A stretch of DNA of 64,000 nucleotides. Source: Porites lobata. Taxonomy: Eukaryota; Cnidaria; Anthozoa; Scleractinia; Poritidae. A program made the position numbers and the translations under genes. The stretch covers positions 276,232 through 340,231 of the forward strand of contig CALNXK010000332.1 of the NCBI GenBank assembly GCA_942486035.1. Reading direction: 5' to 3'. Shown piece after piece: positions 33,012 through 45,224 of the stretch (position 1 is the first letter of the stretch; every line of letters starts with the position of its first letter). A model generated the notes under the pieces. The model was not told the origin of the DNA. It did not search any database and was given only the letters and a program-made list of their open reading frames with translations.

Positions 33012-36000
33012 CAGGGTCGTAACATGGTATATCCGGGACCCACTGATCCCGATTTTCTTGCCGTTATTTTGATCCCTGAGCCCCTTTTTCCCAAAAATTT
33101 TGATCCCTGAGCCCTGATAAAAAATTGATCCCATCAATGTTTTACACAAAATTTTAACTTAGACAACTTTGTGTATCTCCAAATATAGAATATAGAACAT
33201 GTTCAAATGGGCTGATGAGAAAAACATAAACTTTGATTTTTAGTGCAAGTTGTAAAGCTTCTATCAGAGCTTTAAAGATCAATATGAGTCAACCCCTTTT
33301 TGTGCATTACTCTATTTAAAAGACTTTAAATATAATGTTTGGCGATACTATGAAAATGATAAAACCTGATTTTCTTGAACGGGAGCTTTAGTAAGATACA
33401 GAATGTAAGTTATTGTTAATTTATACATCAAAAGTAGTCCACTTCAATTCAAGTATCGTACATCTTGAAAGATCTTGCGGCGGAAACTTGATTTTTTCAG
33501 ATGTACCGTTCATCAAGAGTATTTACAAGGTTTAATTTCAGTGTTGCTCATAGGAGCAAGGCCACCCGGAGGTTTATAAGCCAATCACAAGAAAGCATTA
33601 GATTCAAAATTCCAATAAATACACTTTTAGTCAAACAGCAAACACAGCTAGCGCTGGTTGGTCCCCAGTTAAATTAACGTCCCTGTAAGGTACTTCTGAA
33701 CTAAGGTCTTCCTATAGCTTTCCAATTCCTGTCCCGTACGAACGCCGGCCGTGTTACTGGTCTACAATATTGATGTTAATAAAGTGTAATCGTTTGTCTC
33801 ACGATTCAGTCACTTGATGATGTAGATCGCGACGTTTCAACTGCGTACTTAAAGACCTTGCCTTGCTAGTCTTCGTCGACTGGTCACACGTGAACTTATA
33901 TGACTCCAAGCTCTGGTTCTGGTTGGTCGATTATTAGCCGCTGAGATTGGTGCATTTCTTACTCCGTTGTTTGTATGAGCTTTTGCCTCACTGGTGCGCT
34001 GTCGTACGAATCTCCTATTGCTTTGTTTCTTGATTAAGGGCAACCAAACTTCTGGACATTCTATTCTGCTATCCCTGTTGATGTTGAGAGTGTAGTCTTA
34101 TGTGAATTTCCTCTTTCACTCTGTGTGTGTTACCTTGAGGATCACGATCAATTACCAATAGCAAAATACCCGCTTTACATGAAGTAGAAAAATTAAATGA
34201 TGCAAGCCACAGGTTCTACAGTTTTTAACACAGCTTTTCTGTATCAAGCCCATTAATGCCGGCTTTTCCTGGCTTAATAACCATTGTAGATTGTCAGAGG
34301 ACACATCTGGTTGTAGCTCTTCCAGACCTACTCCTTCCAGCTTCGAATATAATTGGCTCTGAAAAGGTGCGCACCTGAGCTTACTCCCCTTCCTCTTCGT
34401 CACCACCTGACGCATGTGAGTCATCTGATTCAACTGACCCCTGGAGCAATGCAACTAGGCGTTGCTCTTGAAGGCAGCTCAAATAGAAGTTGTTTCCGTC
34501 TTTTATTATTTGAACTTTCCGATGATACACTCAGGTGAATTTCTATCGTCACCGTGCCCAATCTGGTATACAACGGGATCTTCTTCTGACTGTTCCAGCC
34601 ATCTCAAACCCATGTGATCTTCCAGGAATGCGTCACCGTTATGGTAAAGATCTTTTAAAAAAACTGCAAGGAAGAAAGGAATGATATACCTCTTGCAATT
34701 GTGCTTGACAGCAACTAGGTCGCCTTTTGAATAGATCTCATATTCTTCGGCTGCGTCTTGAACTGTAGTTTGTCCTTCACTCCCTTGAACCTCTTTCAGC
34801 AGATCGACCTCTCCATGTGCCGACGCATTCCTTCTGAACTTACTCAGAGCAAGTGGAAGTGTACCAGCTCTTTGTTTGGTCTTCCCTCTTGTTCTTTGCT
34901 GTCGTACACCCCGTCCGAATTCTCTCGCAAAGCTCTGAAATGCCTTCCTGTATCGCTCCTTTCCCTCCCCGCTCGTTTCCTCGTCCATACCCTCCTTAAG
35001 GTTTACTCTTGCCGTGCGACTTTCGAAGCCATTCCGGTGCCCTTGGACCAAGCTTTGTCTGTGTGTAATGGGTTTGAGGACCGGTATAAAAGATAAACGA
35101 GGATTGGTAGAGCCTCTCTATTGATTCTAAAAGACAGCTGGGTCGCCGCGATGCGTAGTAGTTCAGAGCGGGTGTTCTCTCTCCACTAAAAAATTCAGGC
35201 TCCAAATCTAAGGTGGTGATACCTTTCGGGGCCAACCATTAGATAAGCCGAGGTCGAATAGCCCAAAGGGCCGAAAAAATTCTTGTAGATCAATATTGTC
35301 GCTAAAGTCTCTAAATTTTGTGCAAAACAAAATAGCCACTGCACGAACGAGGTCCGAAAATATCTTGCATGAAAAAGATAACCCATCCTCGGCTCAAAAA
35401 TCAAATAGTGGGCCCCTAACTGATGGCCCTTAATTCATGCCGAGTGCTATAATATATTACATTCCTGCAGACTCTGCTACTTGTACCTAGTATGCAACAT
35501 TCCTTTCACCAGTTAAACCGTTTATTTTATTTAAAAAAAACTAAAGAAAATAAACTATAAAGGCTTTGTTACTTTTATTTCACCGAGGTGAGTCTTTGGT
35601 GTTCCACTTGTTTTCACTGATTCTACACTGTAATTTCAGACTATTTATCATACAAGCATTTATCAGTTATACAGTAATGGAATGTGTCCTTTACTTTCCC
35701 GGCCCAATACTAGTATTGGTAGGTGAACCGATCTCGGTTTCTAATCAGAGTTCGAGATAACCCTAAAACTCCATGCAATTAGAGCAGATTTATTAAATTG
35801 CGAGAAAGCATTTATTTTGCAACAAAGCGCGCGAACTCATTGCACTTTTGTATTTTACTTTTGACGTCCATTCTAATTATTTAAGTACTTTTAAGAGTTA
35901 AGTTACTGGTCAAAAAATACGAACCTCGATTTATAGTCGCCTTGTGACTTACTTGAGGCGATGAGGCAATCGGGACCTATACAGTAAATTCCGCTTTCAA

Positions 36001-36597
36001 TGAATCGGTTTGTCTATTGTCCTGGCGTTATTGTTATGTTTGATCGGCCGAAAAACCCTATGCTTGAACCCTTGCCAGGAGTAAATCAGTCAAGGAAGTA
36101 CTTACGTACCTTTCCCTGTCACAGGATTTCTTTTTGTCGTTTTTCTTCTTCCCCATTTCTCGTCAAAAAAGATATGTAGAAATCGCTTTCTCTGCCTTCT
36201 GGCGTTGACAGCGCGTTGAGAAGTTGCGTTACAAAGCGAGAAAAGTGACTTGAGATTCATATCACGGTGCCCTCAACAATTAATAAATTAAGAATATGAT
36301 ACTATGTTTTCTTCAAACAACCAGGACTTCGTTTGACAGGAACTTCCGCCAGCCGGAAGCAAGAATAGGTAATGTACCTTGGCCCGAAGTTTTACTGGAC
36401 ACAAACCTTATGACGCGGAAAAATATTGTGATAAGAGATTTTTAGACTGCGTAATAAATCTGATCCCTGATTCGGGCTCAAAAACCTTGTGATCCCTGAT
36501 CCCATTCTTCTGAGCCCTGAGCCCTTTCCTGTGAGCCCTGATCCCAGTTATATTATGGGCTTTGAGCCCTGAGCCCATATACCATGTTACGACCCTG
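33012..36597. mobile_element. 3.6-kb DNA transposon with CAGGG ends and TTATAG target duplication
   Basis: The left end CAGGGTCGTAACATGGTA (continuing TAT to 33032) is the exact complement of the right end (36577-36597). TTATAG flanks both sides (33006-33011 and 36598-36603). The subterminal regions of both arms are full of GATCCCTGAGCCC repeats (33090-33130, 36450-36575) in mirrored orientation. A 6-bp duplication is unusual for CAGGG-ended hAT elements (8 bp) and would fit IS3EU- or Dada-like groups; superfamily is open. The only long frame inside is the minus-strand one at 34506-35051. Confidence 0.85.
34506..35051 (-). CDS. Uncharacterised ORF inside the CAGGG-ended transposon
   Basis: A 181-residue frame. 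The N-terminal half is basic and rich in R, K and E (for example KERYRKAFQSF). The C-terminal part reads GDLVAVKHNCKRYIIPFFLA ... GLRWLEQSEEDPVVYQI, which resembles the small Tudor/BAH-like 'G-x-x-V-A-V...W...D' module often found at the C-terminus of transposon-derived cnidarian proteins. The following minus-strand stretch (34152-34454) may hold a further exon but shows no motif. It could be a remnant of the element's own gene or a captured exon. No catalytic motif is visible. Confidence 0.35.
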   Translation of the reverse strand: MVQGHRNGFESRTARVNLKEGMDEETSGEGKERYRKAFQSFAREFGRGVRQQRTRGKTKQRAGTLPLALSKFRRNASAHGEVDLLKEVQGSEGQTTVQDAAEEYEIYSKGDLVAVKHNCKRYIIPFFLAVFLKDLYHNGDAFLEDHMGLRWLEQSEEDPVVYQIGHGDDRNSPECIIGKFK

Positions 36598-36599
36598 TT

Positions 36600-38460
36600 A
36601 TAGTTACAGCTTTCCACGAATACTGGACCACTCCCATCTTGACTCTCTTCGCACGCAAGTGGAAAAGTTTGATTCAGTTACGTTACCAAAAATTGTTAGA
36701 TCATCAATTTATATTAATCCTCTGCTGAAATCCCAAACTTGACCACTTCCGGAATTCAAGTTTATTCATGCAATTTGAACTATTTTCTTGCACTTGATGA
36801 AATAGATCTACAAATATCTTTTCAAAGCATTTGCTTTAAATATTTTATTCGTGCTTTGTTCACTATAAGTAAAATACAACAGGATGAAAAAACTCGCAAA
36901 TCTCTGAGCCAGAACTGAGTGGAAAATGTTCTTGAGACATTTTGTGAGTCGTGGTGGTATTGTTCTGTAAAAACATATTTTATTTGTTACAAAAATTGTA
37001 TGTTACATTGGTTAATTTTTGAATTTGAGTTAGAACATCAACACCTACTTTCTTTGATCTGGAATTACAAACAAGTGAAGATTTATGTGCCACAAATCTA
37101 AACCCGCCCATTAACAGATCTAGATCCAGACAGCAAGGTTTTGTAGCAGGTTATCCCTCCCTTAAACTAACCTGACTGCTGATCTGGCTTATGTAATACT
37201 TAAAAAAAATGACTACAGAGTCTATTTAAAAGGCAATTCAAGCGTGGATTAACGTGACCCCAATGCATCAAGTATATCAGAAAGGTCGTCCAAGATCATC
37301 CCATATCACTGATGATGGCTAAACCACCCATATGCATACAAAATGTAGGGAAAGCAAGCTAAATATAATACACAGTACCACAAAAGTCTTGTAATTCTGT
37401 GTCTCCCTTAGTCGGGAGACTATACGATAAATCTGTATGTGGCCGACTCTCTGACTGTGCAGCCTCTAGATTTCACCGTGCTGAGTGAAACAGCAGCGAC
37501 CCCTGTAACACATATGGAAACAACAGAGACTTTGCACAAACTAAGTTACACTGTCTGCAATTGAATGCGAGTGTCGGCATGAGTGTTCATTCAAGATCCC
37601 TTCAATTCAGTGCTGTTCACGGAAGATTCAGAGAGATACGTCGATGTGCGCAACATTGTTTGTGCGCTAACCAGCTATAACTACAGTGAAGATATCTTAC
37701 AGTTTGAAGAAGTTGATATTATTCTTCTCCTTGATGTGTTTCAACATATATACCAATGAAGTCGTCACTTTTGAAGAGGCAGCTGAGACAGTTGAGATCA
37801 AACTACAGCCGATGAAGCACAGCGTGACTGGATTCCAAGCAGAAGAAAGGGGCGGTTCGAAAGCGGTTTTTTCAACTATCAAGCAAACAAATATGGGAAA
37901 CAATGCCGGCAAACATTTTTGGGGATCAAGGGAATCTGAGCTTAAATCATTTTAGGGAACAATTGGTTTTATTAATGGGGAACAAGAGATAACAAAAAAG
38001 CATGAAGGGATCATGGGAAAATGTACCTTCCCCCCCCTTCCCCCACCACTGGTAGGGGCTCATCTGAGACACTTCTGGAATATTTGCAAACATTCGATCG
38101 TTGGGTGCCCCTAAAGAGGGCGAGAAAAATGTAATGGAAGTTGAGGAAGGCAAATGAATCTAAACGTTTTTCTTTTGTCTCAAAGCGATGATTTCTTACA
38201 ATGTTTTGTCACGCTGGTCCCAGCTCGTTGGTGTCCAAAGCTTGGAGCAATATTATATATAGTGCTTCCAAGACTAAAGGTTGTTTTTGTAAAGAATAAC
38301 ACGATTGGCAATCGGCGTTTGTTTTAAGGGACGGACAATTTTTTCTGTGAGGGGGGAGATGAGGAATTTTCTTCTGCAAACAATGCGTCTCTGCAATCAA
38401 TTTTTTTTCTCTGGTGCTAACAATTATTAGAAGCTTATTAATTAAACGATTTTTCAAAAA
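36600..38460. other. No gene recognised
   Basis: Sequence after the transposon. A plus-strand frame at 37686-37955 begins with a hydrophobic stretch (KKLILFFSLMCFNIY) and continues with VTFEEAAETVEIKL. It has no recognisable domain and no supporting splice context, so I do not call it a gene. Confidence 0.4.
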
Positions 38461-38501
38461 ACAATCAATGGTACTTTGGCCACTTAATTTGTTCAGGTAG
38501 A

Positions 38502-39060
38502 CAGGTAGACCGCAAATTCAGAGGTACGCGTGACATTAGATTTTGGCGCCAAAAGTTAACGATTTAAGTCACATGCCTTTGTTGGTCAAACAAATAACGG
38601 AAATAAATTCCGATAAGCTGCATGGCACTTTTGAAAGTAAGTAAGGGAATGTTTAACAACAACAACAACAAAATAATGCACAAAATTGCCGTTTTGTGCC
38701 AAACACTGGTAACTACTGGTAAACATTGTGTCACTGTGGTAAACTCTCGTGGTCACATTCCTGAGGTAGGCCAAGTCAAGTAAAATGCAAAATGGTGTTC
38801 TTTGCCAACCAAAAAAGAGAAACTTCCGTTCGTGGAAAGGTAATTATCAATTGACGAATCCTCTTTCTGTTACAGCCTTTTAGCGCCATATAAAAACTCT
38901 GACCACTTTGATACGCGAACAACAAAGCCAGTAATGAGAAAGAATGTGACCACGTGAGTTCACCTTTTTGGTTTGACAAACAAAGCCACGTGACTTAAGT
39001 CGTTAACGTCTGGCGCCAAAATCAACCGTCCCGCGTGTCTTCGAATTCGCAGTCTACCTG
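38502..39060. mobile_element. 559-bp foldback element with about 90-bp inverted ends
   Basis: The left arm starts CAGGTAGACCGCAAATTC and passes through ATTTTGGCGCCAAAAG and TTAACGATTTAAGTCACATG. The right arm (about 38972-39060) is its complement with about ten differences. No target duplication was seen; CAGGTAGA is repeated immediately before the left end. An AAC microsatellite lies inside at 38657-38672. Confidence 0.85.
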
Positions 39061-39111
39061 TTTCGGTAGTAAAAGGTACGAGAAAATATGGGCGCGTGAA
39101 CATGGAAAAGG

Positions 39112-39137
39112 TGTCGGTGGCGGTGGCGGTGGCGGTC
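39112..39137. repeat. GGTGGC minisatellite
   Basis: Four tandem GGTGGC hexamers, TCGGTGGCGGTGGCGGTGGC. Confidence 0.8.
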
Positions 39138-39221
39138 TTCCTCTCCCAATTTCCCGCCGTCTTATTTTTCGGGTTCGCGCTTTCTCAATTTCGCGGATCT
39201 GACTGTCTTGGAGCCTGGAAC

Positions 39222-39340
39222 TAACCTGAGATCAGGCTCTATTTTCGTTTCCTTTTTGTAAAAATAACTCCGGCGGGTAAGCGCGACCAGGTAAGAGAGA
39301 ATGTGTGAGAACTGCTAAAATTGGGCCTGATCTCAGGTTA
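39222..39340. mobile_element. 119-bp MITE, TAACCTGAGATCAGGC ends, 9-bp target duplication
   Basis: TAACCTGAGATCAGGC (39222-39237) is mirrored exactly at 39325-39340. GCCTGGAAC is duplicated on both sides (39213-39221, 39341-39349). A second copy with a different 9-bp duplication lies at 43418-43542. The 9-bp size fits Mutator-like elements. Confidence 0.95.
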
Positions 39341-39349
39341 GCCTGGAAC

Positions 39350-40510
39350 AAGCTTTTTGTCTATATGCGCTCCTAGTAATTTATAGTTTGTGCTTTCTTT
39401 ATTCGTCTTCTTTGGCAGCTACTGACGCAAATAATGGGCAAACGACAGGGAAAAGGGAAAGGGAGTAGCAAATTTCCTCAATTCTTTTTAACCAAACGCG
39501 TGAGCAGTACCCTGAGGTAGCTGTTAGACTTGTTTAATATTCTCCTACGCGTTTCATCTATTTTACGTATATGTAGACTTCTTCTGGGAGTTAATATATA
39601 TATTAAACACGTGTTTCAGTTCAGGATTTCTCTGCTACAACAAAAAAGTTTCACATGTCAACAAACATGCAGTGAAGTGTCAAGGCGTAGATGCTTGAAT
39701 CATTGTCTGCCATTTATTAAATTTTATTAGTTATAGAGGATTATTTCAGGAACACCGCGGAATATATAGACACACATACACATGTAGAGCTTTCTCAGCA
39801 ATTTTTAGGGTTTGTTCATATGATTGGCTTCTGAATTATGCGAACAGTAGTAATGAGTATAGCCGAGTTTGAAGAATTTATTCTCTAAATTTAATTTCTA
39901 ATTTATTTTGTAAAGTTAATAGGGAAATTTGTTAACAAATAATGTTGAGATTTAAGAGCCAGTCTCTGTGAGATCCTCATATCGATTCTGGGTCACAAAA
40001 TAGGTTTCGCTCATATTTTTTCATGGACTGTTTTCAATAAGTATAGCACAAATATGAAGCTAAAAGCTAGATTGGAGAAATTTTCTTCTGTAAAGATTTT
40101 TTGGGGGCAATTTCTTTTGCACCGCATGCGGATTGGAAGAGGCAACACAGCGAATTTTGTCAAGAGTTTAACTGTTTTCTCCAGACGGAAGAGTTTGTCT
40201 CAAGGCTTGCAATCCCCTAGTAATGTATAATGATCCTTTATCTTTAAAATTATAGGGGTTGGAATCATGAACACTCTTTAGAATAATAAGAATGAGGGAA
40301 CAAAGTTGACCCCTTTGACCCACTTAACGATTTTAGGCAAATTCAGTGGATTTAATCTCAAAAGTGGCTCTCCTTTTTATGCTCTACCGTACATCATTAC
40401 AAGGTCCATCCTTCAGCTAATAAATTATGTTAAAAGATTTGGTGGCTATCAAGTTTCTGTAACGGTATGAGAGGTGAAACTTGCCCTACTTGGTTAAATC
40501 GTCCGTATTC
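39350..40510. other. No gene recognised
   Basis: AT-rich stretch with short overlapping frames only and no repeat structure visible. Confidence 0.4.
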
Positions 40511-40512
40511 CC

Positions 40513-40736
40513 GTGAGAAACCAAAGCCAGAAATGGAATATATGTCAACTTCAAATTGTTCACTGCGTAAGAATGACTAAATCAGTCTCACCCTGACCAC
40601 CATTTCTCTCCTCTTTGTTGCTTTAAAATCGTGGCCACCTTGAATGATTGCGGTTGGAAATCTTCATTCTTATGCAGTGAACAATTTGAAGTTGGCACAT
40701 ATTCGATTTCTGGTCATTTCTGGCTTTGGTTTCTCA
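40513..40736. mobile_element. 224-bp foldback element with about 65-bp arms
   Basis: The left arm begins GTGAGAAACCAAAGCCAGAA and continues through CAACTTCAAATTGTTCACTG to about 40578. The right arm (about 40663-40736) is the complement with few mismatches and one short insertion (TGGTCA). No target duplication was found. Confidence 0.85.
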
Positions 40737-40949
40737 CAATTGTTCTCGACACTCGAGAAGCTCGGATTTGATTCTGATCCTCAGCTGCATGAGGGGCAGA
40801 ATAGCCTGCTTACAAGCCAATGATCGGCCTGGCGAAAAGAAAGCCCGAAATGTATAAATTTGTCAGCATTATTATCTACCACACTCAATTTTTTTTTTCG
40901 AATTAAAGTTGTTCCGATCAGTGTTAGCCTTTGTCAGACAATATTGCAA

Positions 40950-40977
40950 CATACATACATACATACATACATACATA
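40950..40977. repeat. CATA microsatellite, 3' tail of the LINE
   Basis: Six to seven tandem ATAC/CATA units at the 3' end of the minus-strand LINE. Confidence 0.9.
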
Positions 40978-42436
40978 TTTTATTTATTTGGGGTCTTGTA
41001 CAATAAGTAGTAATATCAACTATTTCCAAATAACTAAAATTACAAACAACAAAAAATTCCTAACCATATATGGCTAATAAGTTATCAATTAATTTTAATA
41101 AGTCCTAGAGTATCTACTTTTTACCGTCTTCCCCTTTCCTTTTTTCAAAGAATTTGAATATATGTTTTGCCATTAGTTTTTGTATTTTAGCATTTCCGCT
41201 CGGGGGTTTTTTAGAAACATGAATATTTTGTTAGATGACATTCTGCGTATTTTTATTCTGTATTCTTAGCTTTTTCCAAATAATCTAGTAACGAACATCT
41301 TTTTCCCGGTAAGCAGTGCATATGTTTAGAAAATGGTATTCGTCCTCCATTTCTATTTTACAAATTGGGCAAATTCTTTCTGCAGGTTCTTAAACGGTCT
41401 CGAATAACGTCCTGTCTCTATGGCTAATTTGTGGTTACGTAAGTCGCAGTTTTGTTAGAGCTATTCTGTTCTGTGTGGCGTATTGGTGACCTGATGTAGG
41501 TAATCTTCACATTTGTAATTGTCTATCGTTTTGAATAAGCGGTAGGTTCTCATTTTGTTGCTTTGGTTACACTATGAAATAAAAAACCGTGAAAATCTTT
41601 TGAATTAATTCATGGTAAATTCGGTTGTTGCTTTGGTTATTAGCATCTTTTCTGGTGTCGTTATTTATTTCACTTAGCCATCTTTGTATATTCGACTAGT
41701 GTGCCTTATCATGTTTACTATTCCTATGTCCGCATAGTGTGCTTTCATCCAGAGTTCTCCTTATCCCATCTGTTCCAATAAGCTTTTGATTTTTTTGCTC
41801 CAGAGAGCTTTATTTTCATTCCATTTAATGTCATTGTATGCTATTTGGGATAATTTGTTATTATTTTTGGTTAAGGTTAACCCGACCTTCCTGTCATTCC
41901 TGTCTCAGCCCTGCACGCATTATATTGTTATTGCAGTATTTATAAACTCCCAGCAACCACTTTAGGAATTTATTTTGAACTAATTCTGCTGGATCCTTTT
42001 CTAATTGTCCATTGCAATCAATCCCCCACACTTCACTCGCATAAAAGAGTAAGGGAGATATCAGTGCATCAAATAACTTCATAGTTAATTTTATATTTTC
42101 TCTAAAGTGGTTTCCCATCTCTTTTCGTAATTTGTAAAGTGCTTTAAGTGCAACTTTCTTCAGCTCTTGCCTAGCGAGATTAAAGTTTCCGAAAGGACTC
42201 ATTATGAGTCCAAGATATTTGTAGGATTTAACGTTTTCCAGTTCATCAGCGCCGTATCTGAACAAGTAGTTGTTTAAAGACTTACCACAGTTATTAAAAA
42301 TCATAATTTTTGTCTTGTCTAAATTTACACTTAAATCGGCATTTTCACAGAAAGATTCCAGCTTATTAAGGATTATTTGAAGCTTTTTGTTCGAAAGCTG
42401 TATTTGTTCGAAAGGGCAGGAGAGCCAAAATCTCAA
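40950..42436 (-). pseudogene. 5'-truncated non-LTR retrotransposon (LINE), minus strand
   Basis: On the minus strand, 42436-41894 encodes the distal reverse transcriptase and thumb region: SVNLDKTKIMIFNNCGK, VKSYKYLGLIM, LYKLRKEMGNHFR, LFDALISPLLFYASEVWG. The blocks are typical of CR1/L2/RTE-type LINE polymerases. Past the stop at 41894 the frame is broken, but a C-x2-C...H-x3-C block (ERICPICK...YHFLNIC) can still be read on the minus strand near 41340-41400. The 3' end is a (CATA)n tail at 40950-40977. The 5' end is cut near 42436, the usual result of incomplete target-primed reverse transcription. Confidence 0.85.
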
Positions 42437-42922
42437 TTATAAAGGAGGATGAACATAATAAAATATTACTACCGCTACATGTATACACATGATTCTTGCT
42501 CCTACGCCACTCAACCTAGGATGAATTCTACTCCTTCCGCGGGGCTTGTTCTCCGGAGACGATCGAGGGTGATGAGCTTGATACGGAGTCAAGTTGTAAC
42601 ATCACGTAGCCTGTTCCAGACTGTCGGTTACCAGGTTACATGCATGCATATTACTGTATCTTTGATCACGTTCCGTCAACTTTTCTCGATTCATTGCAAG
42701 CATGACACTCATAAATCTACAGTATTGGTCCGTTTCTGCTTCGCTGAGCCGTAAAATTTGTTTCTGGCGTTCCAGGCGTTTCAGGCGTTCAGATAGTCGA
42801 GTGCCGCGCGAAATGGGAGACCGGGAAAAAATAAGGAGGCAGACAGGGAGTCCGCTGTTTTTTCCTGCTTTCATCTATTTGCCCCCGCCCTCACAATCTG
42901 AGGGTCTGGAACAGGCTTTAAC

Positions 42923-43245
42923 GGGCGCTTTCCATTTACGAAAAAAACCCGGAAATTTCGGTGGTAGCAAAAGTGGAATTTCCGATTGGTAAAAAGTTGT
43001 TCCATTTGGTCGTAAACCCCGGTACGTGGCTGGGTGCCCGACCGTGGACCTGGAACTGGTACAAACTACAAGAAACGTAAATGGAACACGACATTCCGTT
43101 CGTAAATTCCAACCGGGAAAACGGGACCACCTTTTTAGATTTTCCACTTTTTCTGGGAATTTTCCAGTGGGAAGAACCGACGAAACGTGTTCCATTTACC
43201 GCCGAACCGGAAATTCCGGAAATTTTGACTAAATGGAAAGCGCCC
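42923..43245. mobile_element. 323-bp MITE with GGGCGCTTTCCATTTA ends
   Basis: GGGCGCTTTCCATTTA (42923-42938) is mirrored exactly at 43230-43245. AAC flanks both ends and may be a 3-bp target duplication. The interior carries many GGAATTTCC/GGAAATTCC-type motifs and GGAAC/GTTCC blocks. No coding capacity; overlapping frames on both strands are repeat-driven. Confidence 0.9.
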
Positions 43246-43417
43246 AACATCACGTTTCAAAACCAACCTTGACCTTGACCCTGGAGGGCGCGGATTGAGT
43301 TGAACTGAACGGGCATTAAAATATTCGGGACCTTTAGCATGAGGTTTTTCGTGGGAAACGGCAAACCGCAAACTGCAAAATGTCATGTGACCACGGCCTT
43401 GCGGTCACGTTTGCAGT

Positions 43418-43542
43418 TAACCTGAGATCAGGCGTCTTTTTTTTTTTTTTTTGCTTCTTTGGCTCGAGAGGGAAAAAAAATAACGCCCTCTTCCCGTGAG
43501 AGACGTAAAGGGATAATAGGGAGAGGGCATGATCTCAGGCTA
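43418..43542. mobile_element. 125-bp MITE, second TAACCTGAGATCAGGC copy, nested
   Basis: Ends TAACCTGAGATCAGGC and, mirrored, GCATGATCTCAGGCTA (two changes). GTTTGCAGT is duplicated at 43409-43417 and 43543-43551. It sits inside the subterminal repeat of the 43329-45449 element, so it inserted later. A T-run follows the left end. Confidence 0.95.
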
Positions 43543-43620
43543 GTTTGCAGTTTGCAGTTCACGTTTGAACCGCAGGAAGGGCTTCCAGCGGTAAGTGATT
43601 TACGGCAAGGTTTTTTGGAG

Positions 43621-43697
43621 TGTAGCTAAATGTCGTGGGTCGTGGGTCGTGGGTGTGGGTGTAGGTGTGGGTGTGGGTAAATGTCGTGGGTAAAAAA
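43621..43697. repeat. GTCGTGGGT / GTGTGGGT minisatellite, left arm
   Basis: Tandem GTCGTGGGT and GTGTGGGT units between AGCTAAAT and GGGTAAAAAAAG. Inverted partner of 44758-44851. Confidence 0.85.
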
Positions 43698-44757
43698 AGT
43701 ATAGAAAAAAAGTGATAAAGTAAAGTAATTGAAAAAAAGAAATAAATAGAAAAAAGTTGTAAAATGTTTGTGAAACGAATATCTCCAACTCCTTGATCGT
43801 CACGGCTTCTTCGTACTCTTCCTGTGGGACTTGGCTCCACTTTCACAACATCACTGTATAAAAGACATTTTGCCGATGTCGCCGCGAAGAGAACGAAACA
43901 GACGTAAATTATACCTGTAATTTGCAGAAAGTATGGGACAGCTCTGACTCGCTGAATGGAAATAGCTGCTCACTATTTATCTTTATTCGATCTACAATTC
44001 CAATGATCAGTGGAGATTTTTTAACATGATGGAATGCGATCACCGTGAGAAAGGGAAGAGAAAAGGACAATTTTTAGGTATTTTATATTTTTGGATAGAC
44101 GTTTTAGGATCCGTTTTAGGTCTCTTACCTTATGAAGGAACCACCTTCATTCCCAGCCTTTCAAGTTAATAATTCAAGTTGAAATTCACCCAGATTAGGA
44201 AATTACAAAATGCCCGATAGATTAAGAGAAACATAAAAATAACCGCTTAGAACTTCAAAGGAAGGTTAAAATAACATAACAGAAACGACGGATGCCACGG
44301 ATGGGCAAAACTGAAGAAGACTGAAACGGACTGAAACAAGGTTTTTGAAAACTGTTCAGCCTAACAGTTTTTCAAAGTTGATCCCTGCTGCTTACAGCTT
44401 CAAAAATAATGCTCAGGAGACTGTGTGTAAATTTTATTGCCGTACGGAAATACAATTTTCTCGATTACTTTTTGTTTTGTTTTGTGTACAAACTCTTTGC
44501 TGTAACGATTCGAAATATCAGTCTCCAGTTTTTGTATAGCCTGCTTCAGGTTTACATAGTGCACAGAGTTTCTTTTATTTTTCACCTAAATGTCTTTTTA
44601 GTGTCCGTTTGTACTAGAGGATTCGGTTATTTGTTTTGCTGACCGCGGGGAAGGGGGAAAAGGACTGGTGTGTACGCGGAGATTTCCTTTTCATGAATTT
44701 TACAACTTTTTGCTATTTAATTTTTTAATTTTTATTTCTTTTTGCAAGACTTTTTTT

Positions 44758-44851
44758 TTACCCACGACATTTACCCACACCCACATCCACGACCCACACC
44801 CACGACCCACGACCTCTACCCACGACCCACGACCCACGACATTTAGCTACA
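44758..44851. repeat. ACCCACGAC minisatellite, right arm
   Basis: Tandem ACCCACGAC and ACCCACACC units ending ATTTAGCTACAC, the mirror of the left-arm array; this array has more units. Confidence 0.85.
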
Positions 44852-45224
44852 CTAGGTTTTTTGCCACAAAAAATTGTACAGCTTCGCGTTTAAAGTATGA
44901 ACTAGCTTTTTGTATCCGTTTGCGATGTGTTTGTTGGGTTTTTGATCTCGAATCAATGAATTATTGCTGATTTTTGGGCGATTAAAGTGATGCACTTCGA
45001 CTTGATGAAAACAACATGGCGGCCCTACACAATGAACGCGTAGTTCAAATCAATTTTATATTCCTTTCTGCGGTACTAACAATGTAAAGTATTGTGTTCC
45101 AATCCAGAGTTAAATTTTTTTTTCTATCTTGTTACTGAATTCATTACTTAACTCAGTCTCTGTTTGGTTCCTATTTTTAACGTATCACTCCGCGAATATC
45201 ATTTTATTTTGCTTATTTCTTTTA

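Noticed and set aside
33700..34030. Possible Penelope-type 3' region (GATGATGTAGATCGCGACGTTTCAACTG)-like sequence inside the CAGGG-ended transposon, cited in part only
   Set aside because: Only a short resemblance; no coding blocks of Penelope nearby, so I do not annotate it.
37686..37955. 89-codon frame with a hydrophobic start
   Set aside because: Could mimic a signal peptide, but there is no cysteine pattern, no conserved domain and no partner exon.
40950..40977. Possible CRISPR or regulatory tandem repeat
   Set aside because: A simple CATA microsatellite at the 3' end of a LINE.
42602..43386. Overlapping frames on both strands around the GGGCGCTTTCC MITE
   Set aside because: All six frames are open because of GGAAATTCC-type repeats; typical MITE shadow ORFs.
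43559..43846. Minus-strand frame with PTPTPTP run
   Set aside because: Produced by translating the GTCGTGGGT/GTGTGGGT minisatellite.
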